DNA of 64,000 nucleotides. It comes from Candidatus Marithrix sp. (GTDB taxonomy: Bacteria > Pseudomonadota > Gammaproteobacteria > Beggiatoales > Beggiatoaceae). Made by a program: the position numbers and the translations under genes. The stretch is from positions 223,628 through 287,627 of the forward strand of contig JADGDS010000001.1 in assembly GCA_016744775.1 (NCBI GenBank), given 5' to 3'. This document shows, one piece after another, positions 26,018 to 35,683 of the stretch; position 1 is the first letter of the stretch; each line of letters begins with the position of its first letter. The notes under the pieces were generated by a model. That model was not told where the DNA came from and searched no databases. It saw nothing but the letters and a program-made list of their open reading frames with translations.

Positions 26018-27802
26018 TCAATAAACCCTCTCTTTAGGAGGAATAACTTCAACATCATTAGTCAAGGTAAACATATGAACTGCACGATAATCAATCTCAA
26101 CTTTGCCTTCTGCATTTAGCCATGCTAAACTGTGTTTTAGCCAATTTTCATCATCGCGCTTTGGATAATCTTCACGGGCATGGCTGCCTCTACTTTCGGT
26201 GCGATTTAGAGCAGAGTTCATCGCTACTACTGCTTGCCCACGTAAATTGTCTAGTTCTAAGGTTTCAATTAAGTCTGAGTTCCAAATTAGTGATCTATCT
26301 GTTACTTTTACATCAGAAAAGCTGTTATATACTTGTTCAATTTTTTCTGCTCCTTGTTCCAAACTCTCTTGAGTTCTAAATACCGAAGCATGGTTTTGCA
26401 TTACTTGTTGCATATTCTGGCGAATTGCAGCAGTATTTTGATTGCCATTAGCATAGCGTAATTTATCTAAGCGTTCTAAAGATTGTTCACCAGCATTTTT
26501 TGCTAATGGTTTATGTGGAGCTTTGCGTGTCATTATTTGGGCACAACGTATTGCTGCCGCTCTTCCAAATACAACTATGTCGAGTAAAGAATTAGAACCT
26601 AAGCGGTTGGCTCCATGAACTGAGACGCAAGCACATTCTCCAATTGCCATTAATCCCGGAACAACTCGTTCAGGATTGCCATCTTTCAGCGTCACAACTT
26701 CGCCATAATGATTAGTAGGAATGCCGCCCATATTGTAATGAACTGTAGGTAAAACTGGAATTGGTTGCTTAGTAACATCAACGCCTGCGAAAATTTTGGC
26801 TAATTCTGCAATTCCGGGTAAACGTTCATTAATTATGTCTGAACTTAGATGTTCTAAGTGTAAATGAATATAATCTTTATTTTTGCCAAAACCACGCCCT
26901 GCACGTAATTCCATAGTAATAGCGCGACTTACAACATCACGTGAAGCTAAATCTTTAGCATGAGGAGCATAGCGTTCCATAAATCGCTCACCTTCAGAAT
27001 TCATCAAAAATCCGCCCTCTCCACGCACACCTTCACTAATCAAACATCCAGAACCATAAATACCTGTAGGGTGAAATTGTATAAATTCCATATCTTGTAA
27101 TGGCAAACCGGCACGAAGTGCCATTCCATTACCATCACCAGTACAAATATGAGCAGAGGTACAAGACAAATAGGTGCGCCCATAACCACCAGTTGCTAAC
27201 ACTACCATATGGGCACTAAAACGGTGAATAGTTCCATCAGCCATATTTAAAGCCATGACTCCGCGACAACTACCATCATCATCCATGATTAAATCAAGTA
27301 CAAAATACTCAATAAAAAATTCGGCGTGATGTTTCAATGATTGCTGATAAAGAGTATGTAAAATAGCATGACCAGTTCTATCAGCGGCAGCGCAAGTGCG
27401 TTGAGCAGTACCCTCGCCATAATTAGTAGTCATACCACCAAATGGACGCTGATAAATTTTACCATCCTCAGTACGTGAAAATGGAACACCATAATGTTCC
27501 AACTCAATAACTGCTGGAACAGCTTCACGACACATATATTCAATAGCATCCTGATCACCCAACCAATCAGAACCTTTAACCGTATCATACATATGCCAAC
27601 GCCAATCGTCTTCACCCATATTACCCAATGAAGCACTAATACCCCCTTGAGCGGCAACCGTATGACTACGAGTAGGAAAAACTTTGGTAATACAAGCAGT
27701 TATTAAACCCTTTTCTGCCATACCTAAAGTAGCTCTTAAGCCGGCACCACCAGCACCGACAATAACTACATCATAACGATGATCTATAATTTTATAAGAC
27801 AT
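26018..27802 (-). CDS. sdhA: Succinate dehydrogenase flavoprotein subunit
   Basis: SdhA oxidises succinate to fumarate in the TCA cycle and respiratory complex II. The 594-residue enzyme carries the FAD-binding start [20 protein letters not shown], the FAD-linked histidine in [10 protein letters not shown], the active-site [21 protein letters not shown], and [17 protein letters not shown] 27802 is preferred over an upstream TTG at 27811. It follows sucA by 34 bases. No sdhC, sdhD or sdhB is present, which departs from the standard sdhCDAB-sucAB order. Confidence 0.97.
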   Translation of the reverse strand: MSYKIIDHRYDVVIVGAGGAGLRATLGMAEKGLITACITKVFPTRSHTVAAQGGISASLGNMGEDDWRWHMYDTVKGSDWLGDQDAIEYMCREAVPAVIELEHYGVPFSRTEDGKIYQRPFGGMTTNYGEGTAQRTCAAADRTGHAILHTLYQQSLKHHAEFFIEYFVLDLIMDDDGSCRGVMALNMADGTIHRFSAHMVVLATGGYGRTYLSCTSAHICTGDGNGMALRAGLPLQDMEFIQFHPTGIYGSGCLISEGVRGEGGFLMNSEGERFMERYAPHAKDLASRDVVSRAITMELRAGRGFGKNKDYIHLHLEHLSSDIINERLPGIAELAKIFAGVDVTKQPIPVLPTVHYNMGGIPTNHYGEVVTLKDGNPERVVPGLMAIGECACVSVHGANRLGSNSLLDIVVFGRAAAIRCAQIMTRKAPHKPLAKNAGEQSLERLDKLRYANGNQNTAAIRQNMQQVMQNHASVFRTQESLEQGAEKIEQVYNSFSDVKVTDRSLIWNSDLIETLELDNLRGQAVVAMNSALNRTESRGSHAREDYPKRDDENWLKHSLAWLNAEGKVEIDYRAVHMFTLTNDVEVIPPKERVY

Positions 27803-27836
27803 AGCGACCAATTAAATTAATTTATGCTGATAAACA

Positions 27837-30536
27837 TTAATTATAGCATAAAGCCTCATCAATCAACTGTTGCCGCTGCTGGCGATGAAGTTGCAAATAA
27901 CCCACTGCCGGTGACGCTGATGCAGCACGTCCAACATATTCAAGTGCATGACTATGCCCAAGATTTAAATGGTGCGCACGTATATATTCCCATGCCCCTT
28001 GATTACGCGGTTCTTCTTGTACCCAAACCCGATCCGTAACATCTTCATAACGCGCTAACACTGTTGCCATCGCCTGTTCTGGAAACGGATATAATTGCTC
28101 TAAACGAATTATACCGATATGTTTTAATTCATGTTGTTGACGCGCTTCTAACAAATCATAATAAACCTTACCACTACAAAATAGTAACCGCTTAATTTCT
28201 TTTGGCTCTACAATATCATCAATCACCGTTTGAAAACCTTGCTCAGTAAACTCATCAAACTGAGAAACAGCAAGTTTATGACGTAATAAACTCTTAGGAG
28301 TCATTATAATCAAAGGTTTACGATATTTCCTTAACATTTGCCGTCTTAACAAATGGAAAAATTGTGCCGGTGTTGTAGGAATACATACCTGAATATTATC
28401 TTCTGCACATAACCATAAAAAACGCTCTAATCGCGCTGAAGAATGCTCAGGCCCCTGTCCATCATAACCATGTGGTAAAAACAATACCAAACCACAATAA
28501 CGTTGCCATTTAGCCTCAGATGAACTTAAAAATTGATCTATCACAACTTGAGCATTATTAACAAAATCACCAAATTGTGCTTCCCAAATAACTAGAGTTT
28601 TAGGAGTAGAAGAACTATAACCATACTCAAATCCAAGCACGGCTGCCTCAGACAGTAAAGAATTAATAACTAAAAAATTTGCTTGTTTATCAGATAGATG
28701 TTGCAATGGAATATATGTATCACCATTATTTTGATCATGTAACACCGCATGACGATGAGCAAAAGTACCACGTGCGCTATCCTGCCCAGATAAACGTATT
28801 GGATAACCATCTTCTAACAATGAAGCATAAGCCAAAGTTTCAGCACAACCCCAATCTATAGGCAGAGTACCCATAGCCATTTGTTGACGAGCTTTTATCA
28901 ACTTAGCAACAACATGATTCAGTTGAAATCCATCAGGTATAGTAGTTAATTTTTTAATTAAACTTTGTAATTGTTCAAGACTAATTTGAGTATTTGTTTT
29001 TGCAATCCAATTAATTCCAATATACTGTTTCCAATTCACTGCTTCTTTAAAAGAGTGATGTTGCGCTATAGAAACAATATCCTTAGTCTTTAAATCAGCG
29101 CGATGCTGATCTAATAAACGCCCAGCTTCATCAGTATCAATAATACCTTGCTCTAATAAACTCTGCGCATAAAGAGATTGTGTGGTTGGATGTTCAGCAA
29201 TTTTTTTATACATCATAGGCTGAGTCACAAAAGGATTATCAGCCTCATTATGTCCCTGACGACGATAACATATCAGATCAATTACCACATCTTTCTTAAA
29301 ATTCATGCGATAATCTAATGCTAATTTAGTAACAAACAATACCGCTTCAGGATCATCAGCATTAACATGAAAAATCGGTGCTTGCACCATTTTAACTACA
29401 TCAGTACAATATAAAGTTGAACGCGAATCAAATGGCTCACTAGTAGTAAAACCAATTTGATTATTAATAATAATATGTACAGTGCCCCCAGTGCCATAAC
29501 CATGCGTTTGTGATAAATTCAAAGTTTCCATAATCACACCTTGCCCAGCAAAAGCGGCATCTCCATGAATCAATAGCGGCAATACCATATTACGTTCCGT
29601 ATCACCACGTCGCTCTTGACGGGCACGCACTGATCCTTCTATCACAGGATTAATAATTTCCAAATGAGAAGGATTAAAGCCCATAACCAAATGCACAAGC
29701 CCACCAGAAGTCATGATATTAGAAGAATATCCTAAATGATATTTAACATCACCCGAACCAAGTTGCTGATTATCAACCTTACCCTCAAATTCAGAAAATA
29801 AATCTTTAGTACGTTTACCTAATAAATTGACTAATACATTTAAACGCCCACGATGCGCCATACCAAGAACAATTTCTTTAACACCTAAATGACCTGAATG
29901 TTGAATAAATTCATCTAATAACGGTATTAAAGTTTCTCCACCTTCAAGGGAAAAACGTTTTTGTCCAATATATTTAGTATGTAAAAACTCTTCCAAACCC
30001 TGTGCAGCACTTAAGGCTCTTAAAATATGTAATTTCTTTTCAACACTAAAATAAGCTTTAGCAAGTGAACCTTCTAAACGTTGTTGAATCCAACGCTTTT
30101 GTTTAGTATCAGTGATGTGCATATATTCAGCACCAATACTGCCACAATAAATTGTTTCTAAGCGCGTCAGAATCTCAGACAATGTAGCTTTTTCAATACC
30201 ATATAAAGAACCAACATTAAACACAGTCTGCATATCAGTTTTAGTAAAACCATAATATTCAGGATACAATTCCTCAATATTAGCAGTAGGATGTAAATTT
30301 AATGGATCTAAATTAGCTTGTTGATGCCCTCGAAAACGATAAGCATGAATTAATTGTAAAACTGCACTTTGTTTTGTAAGAGTAGCAGTCTTTAATACTG
30401 TTGCTGTTGGTTTTTTTTGTTCTAACTGCTCAAAATAACTACGCCATTCCGCGCTAACATTCATTGGATTGACTAAATAACTGTCATATAATGTCTCAAT
30501 AAAAGTAGCGTTATAAATATCTGATTGTTCTTTCAT
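27837..30536 (-). CDS. sucA: 2-oxoglutarate dehydrogenase E1 component
   Basis: This thiamine-diphosphate enzyme decarboxylates 2-oxoglutarate and feeds the SucB lipoyl arm. The 899-residue length is slightly below the E. coli size. LEGGETLIPLLDEFI, GMAHRGRLNVLVNLLGK, HGDAAFAGQGVIMETLNLS (ThDP/Mg region), RQGHNEADNP, and QFGDFVNNAQVVIDQFLSS are diagnostic. sucB (E2) does not follow; sdhA does. A complete oxidative TCA cycle is implied but not shown. Confidence 0.97.
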   Translation of the reverse strand: MKEQSDIYNATFIETLYDSYLVNPMNVSAEWRSYFEQLEQKKPTATVLKTATLTKQSAVLQLIHAYRFRGHQQANLDPLNLHPTANIEELYPEYYGFTKTDMQTVFNVGSLYGIEKATLSEILTRLETIYCGSIGAEYMHITDTKQKRWIQQRLEGSLAKAYFSVEKKLHILRALSAAQGLEEFLHTKYIGQKRFSLEGGETLIPLLDEFIQHSGHLGVKEIVLGMAHRGRLNVLVNLLGKRTKDLFSEFEGKVDNQQLGSGDVKYHLGYSSNIMTSGGLVHLVMGFNPSHLEIINPVIEGSVRARQERRGDTERNMVLPLLIHGDAAFAGQGVIMETLNLSQTHGYGTGGTVHIIINNQIGFTTSEPFDSRSTLYCTDVVKMVQAPIFHVNADDPEAVLFVTKLALDYRMNFKKDVVIDLICYRRQGHNEADNPFVTQPMMYKKIAEHPTTQSLYAQSLLEQGIIDTDEAGRLLDQHRADLKTKDIVSIAQHHSFKEAVNWKQYIGINWIAKTNTQISLEQLQSLIKKLTTIPDGFQLNHVVAKLIKARQQMAMGTLPIDWGCAETLAYASLLEDGYPIRLSGQDSARGTFAHRHAVLHDQNNGDTYIPLQHLSDKQANFLVINSLLSEAAVLGFEYGYSSSTPKTLVIWEAQFGDFVNNAQVVIDQFLSSSEAKWQRYCGLVLFLPHGYDGQGPEHSSARLERFLWLCAEDNIQVCIPTTPAQFFHLLRRQMLRKYRKPLIIMTPKSLLRHKLAVSQFDEFTEQGFQTVIDDIVEPKEIKRLLFCSGKVYYDLLEARQQHELKHIGIIRLEQLYPFPEQAMATVLARYEDVTDRVWVQEEPRNQGAWEYIRAHHLNLGHSHALEYVGRAASASPAVGYLQLHRQQRQQLIDEALCYN

Positions 30537-30555
30537 TTTTTTGTAAAATCATCAA

Positions 30556-31209
30556 ATGACTAAAAAAGCCGTTATATTACTATCAGGTGGATTAGATTCT
30601 GCCACTACCTTAGCCATTGCTAAATCACAATCTTATGATTGTTACGCCCTCAGCTTTGATTATGGGCAACGTCATCGCGTTGAACTAGAAGCAGCTACTA
30701 AAGTAGCAAATACATTAGGTGTTATTGAACATAAATTCATTCATCTAAACTTAAATGATATTGGTGGTTCTGCTTTAACAGATAATAACATTAAAGTACC
30801 TATTGAGGGTATAACTGATGACATACCAGTTACCTATGTACCAGCTCGTAACACCGTATTTCTAAGCTTAGCACTAGGATGGGCAGAAGTATTATCAGCT
30901 AATAATATATTTATAGGCGTAAATGCTATTGACTATTCAGGCTATCCAGACTGCCGCCCAGAATTTATAAAAGCCTTTGAAACAATGGCAAACTTAGCCA
31001 CAAAAGCAGGAGTTGAAGGGAAAAACTTTAAGATACATACACCATTGATTAACTTAACTAAAGCTGAAATAATAAAAACAGGAATAGAATTAGGAATAGA
31101 CTATAGCATGACAATATCATGCTATCAACCAAACTCAAAAGGAGAAGCTTGCGGAATCTGTGACTCTTGCCGCTTGCGGGCAAATGGCTTTCAGGAACTG
31201 GGGCTTTAG
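30556..31209 (+). CDS. queC: 7-cyano-7-deazaguanine synthase
   Basis: QueC converts carboxydeazaguanine to preQ0 in queuosine synthesis. The 217-residue enzyme has the PP-loop [15 protein letters not shown] near the N-terminus, [18 protein letters not shown], and the four zinc cysteines in a C-terminal motif (C-x8-C-x2-C-x2-[19 protein letters not shown]). It stands alone, divergent from sucA with a 19-base gap. A YhhQ-type queuosine-precursor transporter lies at 39.6 kb, so the cell may both make and import precursors. Confidence 0.97.
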   Translation: MTKKAVILLSGGLDSATTLAIAKSQSYDCYALSFDYGQRHRVELEAATKVANTLGVIEHKFIHLNLNDIGGSALTDNNIKVPIEGITDDIPVTYVPARNTVFLSLALGWAEVLSANNIFIGVNAIDYSGYPDCRPEFIKAFETMANLATKAGVEGKNFKIHTPLINLTKAEIIKTGIELGIDYSMTISCYQPNSKGEACGICDSCRLRANGFQELGL

Positions 31210-31220
31210 CCCCATTGCCC

Positions 31221-33110
31221 CTATTTTCCTAATAATCTTTGAATAACAGCTTCTGTAAACGGATTAGTTCCCTCACGAAGCTGATTTAACCATTGTTCTC
31301 GTTGTACTAGCTTATGCTGCAATTTTGCATGTTTAATATAAAATTCAAAATCTGAGATTGCGCCTTTAAAATCGCCTATTAATGCTCTTGCTAAACCTCG
31401 ACTATCTCGATAAGATTCGTTTTCTGGTTGCAACTCAACTATTTTATTACAAGCATTCATCACTAAAGCAGCATTTCTATATAAACTGCCATACCAACAG
31501 AGGCTACTCCAAAACTTTTCAAAATATAAACCTTTTGGATCAAGAACATGTGATTTAATATTCACAATTAATGCTTGTTTTATATTAGCTTGCCGTAAGG
31601 ATTGTATTCCTTTCCTTATTAAAGGCTTAATTGCAATGTTTCTTAATTTTTCATCAGGATCAAACTTTAAATTAGCATTAATTGTTCTTGCTGTTTGAAA
31701 CTTTATTAAAGCAGTTTCAACTTCTCCCGCTTCCGCTAATTTTTCACCTTGTTTAATTAATTCATCAGCAGCAAGTCGTCGTGTTTCTTTATCTGGATTA
31801 ATTCTAAACTTTGAATAAATCTGCATGGCTTTTCTAAATTTCGCCCTAGCCGCTTTCATTTTTATTTGTTCAGCTAATTTTTCTGCTTTATAAATTTGAG
31901 CCTGTGCAGCAATCCAACGCGCCTTATCTTCTGGATTAAACTTTAAACAGTGATCAAGTTTACTTGCTTGTTTAAATTTTTTTATGGCTGCTTTAATCCT
32001 ACCTGCCCGTGCCTGTTTATCTCCTGATTCCATTAATATCTGGCTTTTTAATTTAGGCAAAGCAAATCTCTCACGTTGCTCTGGAGTTAGACTGCAACGT
32101 GGAATAATTTCTCTGGCGTAATCAATTAATTGTTGACTAGATAATTTCAATAATAATTCACTAGTTTTATCATATAATGCTTCATCAAATTCTAAAGCTG
32201 GCAGATCTAAATTTGATTTAACAAAATATTGCAATTTTTTTATTAATGGGGGAACAAAATTACCTTGTAATAATTTATATTCTATAAGACTTTGCGCTTG
32301 TTTTAATATAATTTCAGCATATTCAGATTCTCTACCACCACCATAAATTTTAGCTCCCTGATCATGACTGGGATAAAACTTATATTTGTGCCCAACACTA
32401 AAACAAATTCTCCCACCCTGTGGAAAAAATTTTCTGATACTTTTAAATAAAATAAAAGCTAACTGCAATTGTTCAGCTTCATTGTGAATCCATTTAGCAT
32501 GTTTTGGATTAGTAGCAAATAAAGATTCCAATAAAACTGCTGGCATTTTTAAATATTTTAAATTACCATTGCCACGCCCATCATAACCACCAACTAATAT
32601 TCCTTTACCTAAATATTGACGAACACTAAATGTTTTTGCAATATTTTTAACATACCACTTTGCCCATTTTCTAACTTTTTTAGATGACTCATATGAGACG
32701 ATTACCATACTATAACCATCGCGCTTACTTGCGGAAGCATTAAAATGTTGTTCCACATAAGCCGCACAATGGGCTTTATTTGCTAATGCTTGTCGCCATC
32801 TATAATTACCAGTATAAAAACTAACTTCATATTTGTTTTCAGAATCTAGCGCAGTTGAGAAAAAATCAAAATTTTCATAATATTCATGTAATTGTAATAG
32901 CCCATTCAATAATGCAATTTCAGCCTCAACTACATATGGTTTATCTGGTTTATATATATTTTTAGGTAATGCTTCTAAAGCTAATAAAATTCCATTAGTA
33001 GCATTACCTGCTAATATTTCTTGTTCTGCTAATTCAGTTAAACGTAAAGATTCATTTGCATTTGCATTTGCATTAATAGATAAAATTATGATTATAAATA
33101 GATATTTCAT
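31221..33110 (-). CDS. Exported protein with a permuted amidase_3-like domain and TPR-like repeats
   Basis: The 629-residue protein has a signal peptide (to about residue 19), a helical leader, then a region that looks like N-acetylmuramoyl-L-alanine amidase (amidase_3) cut and rejoined. The family's last half comes first: YVEQHFNAS (His122) and [14 protein letters not shown] (Glu195). The first half follows: [12 protein letters not shown] (His241), DQGAK, and GGRESEYA (Glu261 or Glu263). All zinc and catalytic residues exist but in the order 3-4-1-2. Residues of about 360-510 hold helical repeats of roughly 46 residues, each with a G..A..KF..A pattern, and more TPR-like units follow. Its ATG overlaps the rnhA-fusion stop (ATGA). 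Peptidoglycan cleavage is inferred. Confidence 0.6.
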   Translation of the reverse strand: MKYLFIIIILSINANANANESLRLTELAEQEILAGNATNGILLALEALPKNIYKPDKPYVVEAEIALLNGLLQLHEYYENFDFFSTALDSENKYEVSFYTGNYRWRQALANKAHCAAYVEQHFNASASKRDGYSMVIVSYESSKKVRKWAKWYVKNIAKTFSVRQYLGKGILVGGYDGRGNGNLKYLKMPAVLLESLFATNPKHAKWIHNEAEQLQLAFILFKSIRKFFPQGGRICFSVGHKYKFYPSHDQGAKIYGGGRESEYAEIILKQAQSLIEYKLLQGNFVPPLIKKLQYFVKSNLDLPALEFDEALYDKTSELLLKLSSQQLIDYAREIIPRCSLTPEQRERFALPKLKSQILMESGDKQARAGRIKAAIKKFKQASKLDHCLKFNPEDKARWIAAQAQIYKAEKLAEQIKMKAARAKFRKAMQIYSKFRINPDKETRRLAADELIKQGEKLAEAGEVETALIKFQTARTINANLKFDPDEKLRNIAIKPLIRKGIQSLRQANIKQALIVNIKSHVLDPKGLYFEKFWSSLCWYGSLYRNAALVMNACNKIVELQPENESYRDSRGLARALIGDFKGAISDFEFYIKHAKLQHKLVQREQWLNQLREGTNPFTEAVIQRLLGK

Positions 33111-34153
33111 TGTAATATTGAATCAACACCTTTATTTGCTAAACCATCAACCATTTCATTTTCAGTATGCCCACTATGCCCTTTTACCCATTTCCATTCA
33201 ACCTGATGTTTTTGAGTAGCGGCATATAAACGTTGCCATAAATCGACATTTTTAACCGGCTTTTTACTTGCTGTTTTCCAATCGCGTTTGATCCAATTTT
33301 GAATCCATTCAGTGATACCCTTTCTCACATATTGAGAATCAGTAGTTAAACAAACATTACAGGAACGTTTTAAATTTTCTAATGCCATAATAGCTGCTAA
33401 TAATTCCATACGATTATTAGTTGTATCAAGTTCGCCGCCATATAATTGTTTTTCATTGTTTTTATAACGTAATAAGACACCCCAACCTCCAGCTCCGGGG
33501 TTGCCTCGACAAGCACCATCAGTAAATGCTTCAACAATTGTGTCATTCATTTTGTTCAAAATCCATTTAGGCTGTATAGGAGTTAAATTTGCGACACGTT
33601 TTTTGGCAAGCACTACATATACTTTTCCTAGATTTTCTTGTTGTATTACTTCAAAACCTAGTAAAGCTAGCCAATCTTTTAAACGTAATAAGGAGATAAA
33701 ATTTCCACACCAAGGTGCTGTTTTAGTTGGTAATTTAGATCTTAATCCCCAAATACTAAATGGATTAAATCCTAATATCACAACATAAGCTTCAGGAATT
33801 AAAACACGTTCAACTTCACGTAGAACATCATGTGGATTTTCTGCAAATTCTAAGACATGTGGTAATAAGACTACATCAAGACTATCTTGAGCAAAAGGTA
33901 AAGAGTCTGCTAAACCATAGACATTGGAAAATTTCTTAATTGGATGATCAATTAAGTCATTTAATATACAAGAGTGTCTAATCAGACTGCTTTCAAATAA
34001 ACACCCATGCCCTACACTGCCTATTTGTAATAAATGATATCCAAATAAATTGGGTAAAAATTTTTTTAATACGGCAGTTTCTTCATTTAATAAACATTGC
34101 CCTAACGGAGTATTAAACCATCTATTTCTTCGTATTAGACAAAGTTTATTCAT
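33107..34153 (-). CDS. rnhA: Fusion of a SAM methyltransferase (YafS-like) and ribonuclease HI
   Basis: Residues 1-200 resemble class I methyltransferases: the glycine-rich [11 protein letters not shown], an acidic motif [28 protein letters not shown] and [14 protein letters not shown]. From Met202 the protein is a complete RNase HI, with the catalytic carboxylates in [38 protein letters not shown] and [16 protein letters not shown]. coli keeps a yafS-type gene next to rnhA; here they share one frame. The internal ATG at 33550 could still start a separate RNase HI. RNase HI removes RNA from RNA-DNA hybrids. Ribosomes pass by ATGA overlap to the amidase-like gene. Confidence 0.88.
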   Translation of the reverse strand: MNKLCLIRRNRWFNTPLGQCLLNEETAVLKKFLPNLFGYHLLQIGSVGHGCLFESSLIRHSCILNDLIDHPIKKFSNVYGLADSLPFAQDSLDVVLLPHVLEFAENPHDVLREVERVLIPEAYVVILGFNPFSIWGLRSKLPTKTAPWCGNFISLLRLKDWLALLGFEVIQQENLGKVYVVLAKKRVANLTPIQPKWILNKMNDTIVEAFTDGACRGNPGAGGWGVLLRYKNNEKQLYGGELDTTNNRMELLAAIMALENLKRSCNVCLTTDSQYVRKGITEWIQNWIKRDWKTASKKPVKNVDLWQRLYAATQKHQVEWKWVKGHSGHTENEMVDGLANKGVDSILQ

Positions 34154-34157
34154 AATA

Positions 34158-34469
34158 TTAAAATGGTAATTTCATACCTTCAGGAAGCCCCATTCCCGAT
34201 AATTGTTCTTGACTGGTTTTTTCGACTTTACGCACCGCATCATTAATAGCGGCTGCTACTAAATCTTCTAACATTTCCTTATCTTCAGTCATTAATTCTT
34301 TATCAATTTCAACACGTCGTACATCATGTCGCCCAGTCATGGTAATTTTCACCATTCCACCACCGGATTCGCCATTTATTTCCATTTGAGCTAATTCTTG
34401 TTGTGCTGTTTCAAAGTTAGCTTTCATTTGTTGAGCTTGCTTCATCAAGCCGCCAATTCCACCCTTCAT
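34158..34469 (-). CDS. ybaB: YbaB/EbfC nucleoid-associated protein
   Basis: The 103-residue protein starts [20 protein letters not shown] and contains [18 protein letters not shown], both standard for the YbaB/EbfC family, which binds DNA as a dimer. Linkage to dnaX upstream is widely conserved, though recR, the usual third gene, is missing and one unfamiliar gene (34485-35663) lies between. Spacing of 15 and 4 bases to its neighbours points to one operon. Confidence 0.95.
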   Translation of the reverse strand: MKGGIGGLMKQAQQMKANFETAQQELAQMEINGESGGGMVKITMTGRHDVRRVEIDKELMTEDKEMLEDLVAAAINDAVRKVEKTSQEQLSGMGLPEGMKLPF

Positions 34470-34484
34470 TATTATATCTATCCT

Positions 34485-35663
34485 TTATTGACTAAGTTTT
34501 TGAGTAAGTATTGCAAATTCCTGTTTCATTTGCTTATTTTCAAATATCAGTAAATCTGGTACCTGAATATTCAATAATATTTCAAATGATTTATTACTAG
34601 AACGTAATAAATTAATTAATTCGCCGCCAATTCTAACAGTTTTATAGGTATTTTGCGCAATCTGTAAATCTTGACGGGTTTTTTTTATGGCTTTTACAAT
34701 TTTATAACTTTGTTTGATTAAGTGTTTTTTATATAATTCTGCTGTTTGCAAAGTTAAATTTTGAGCTTGCAGATTAGCAAATAAATGTTTACGATGAGTT
34801 TTATCGTGTATAGAACGTAATAAATTACCAGTTGTAACGTTAATATTTTTAACTTCTATAATGATATTAGCGATTTTGGGTAAATATTGATTTTCAATTT
34901 TATTAATGAAATTTTGTTGCATATGCAACAATATTTTTAATAGCACTGTGTACATACCATAATAGCGTTGACTAATATTAATATCTTCACCACTTTTTTC
35001 TGTCAAAATCATTAGTTGTTGACTTATTTGTTTAATATTATTATACACAATACTACTTTGAATAATATCATCTCCAACTACGCTTGATAATAAGACTTCT
35101 AATTGTTCTGTTGAAATTGATAAGCCTTTATTGGAGAGTTCTTGCGCAAATTCTGCTTTTAACTTGCTTATATGAGTATTGCTTTGTTCAATTGATTCAG
35201 TAAGTTGCTTAATTTTAACCTCATAATCAGCAATAGTGGTTTTCCAAGTTGAATTAACTGGAGCGGTAATTTGAGCTTGATGATATTTAGCAATATCTTG
35301 TTTCATTTCGCGAATTCTTTCTTCTTCAGCGCGAATAGCTTCTCGAATATTATTGGTATTAGAAATACTTAAAATTTCTACAGCTTCATCAAGCAACTGA
35401 TTGATTTCTTGATTAAGATCTTCTTTGTCGGTGCCTAAACCTAACCAGACGCTATCTGGTGTAGTTTCAGCTTGTTGTTCAAGTTCTAATACTTCATTTA
35501 GTTTTGGAGTGACATTTTCCCAGACTTCTGCAAATTCTGTAGTGCTAGTAGTATTCCATAAATTTACAACTGCTTTAGTAGAACTATCCCACCAATTTTC
35601 TTCATTAGCATAACTATAATTGATTATCGTAAAACTTAGTAATATTAACCATAATTTATTCAT
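34485..35663 (-). CDS. Exported coiled-coil protein of unknown function
   Basis: The 392-residue product has a signal peptide (MNKLWLILLSFTIINYSYA), an N-terminal WWDSSTKAVVNLWNTTS stretch, and long heptad-rich helices at about 100-180 (REAIRAEEERIREMKQDIAK) and 280-350. It contains no known catalytic motif. I do not recognise the family. It is inserted between dnaX and ybaB in what looks like a single transcript. A periplasmic structural role is suggested only by the signal peptide and coiled coil. Confidence 0.7.
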   Translation of the reverse strand: MNKLWLILLSFTIINYSYANEENWWDSSTKAVVNLWNTTSTTEFAEVWENVTPKLNEVLELEQQAETTPDSVWLGLGTDKEDLNQEINQLLDEAVEILSISNTNNIREAIRAEEERIREMKQDIAKYHQAQITAPVNSTWKTTIADYEVKIKQLTESIEQSNTHISKLKAEFAQELSNKGLSISTEQLEVLLSSVVGDDIIQSSIVYNNIKQISQQLMILTEKSGEDINISQRYYGMYTVLLKILLHMQQNFINKIENQYLPKIANIIIEVKNINVTTGNLLRSIHDKTHRKHLFANLQAQNLTLQTAELYKKHLIKQSYKIVKAIKKTRQDLQIAQNTYKTVRIGGELINLLRSSNKSFEILLNIQVPDLLIFENKQMKQEFAILTQKLSQ

Positions 35664-35683
35664 AATAATACCTCACTACAATA

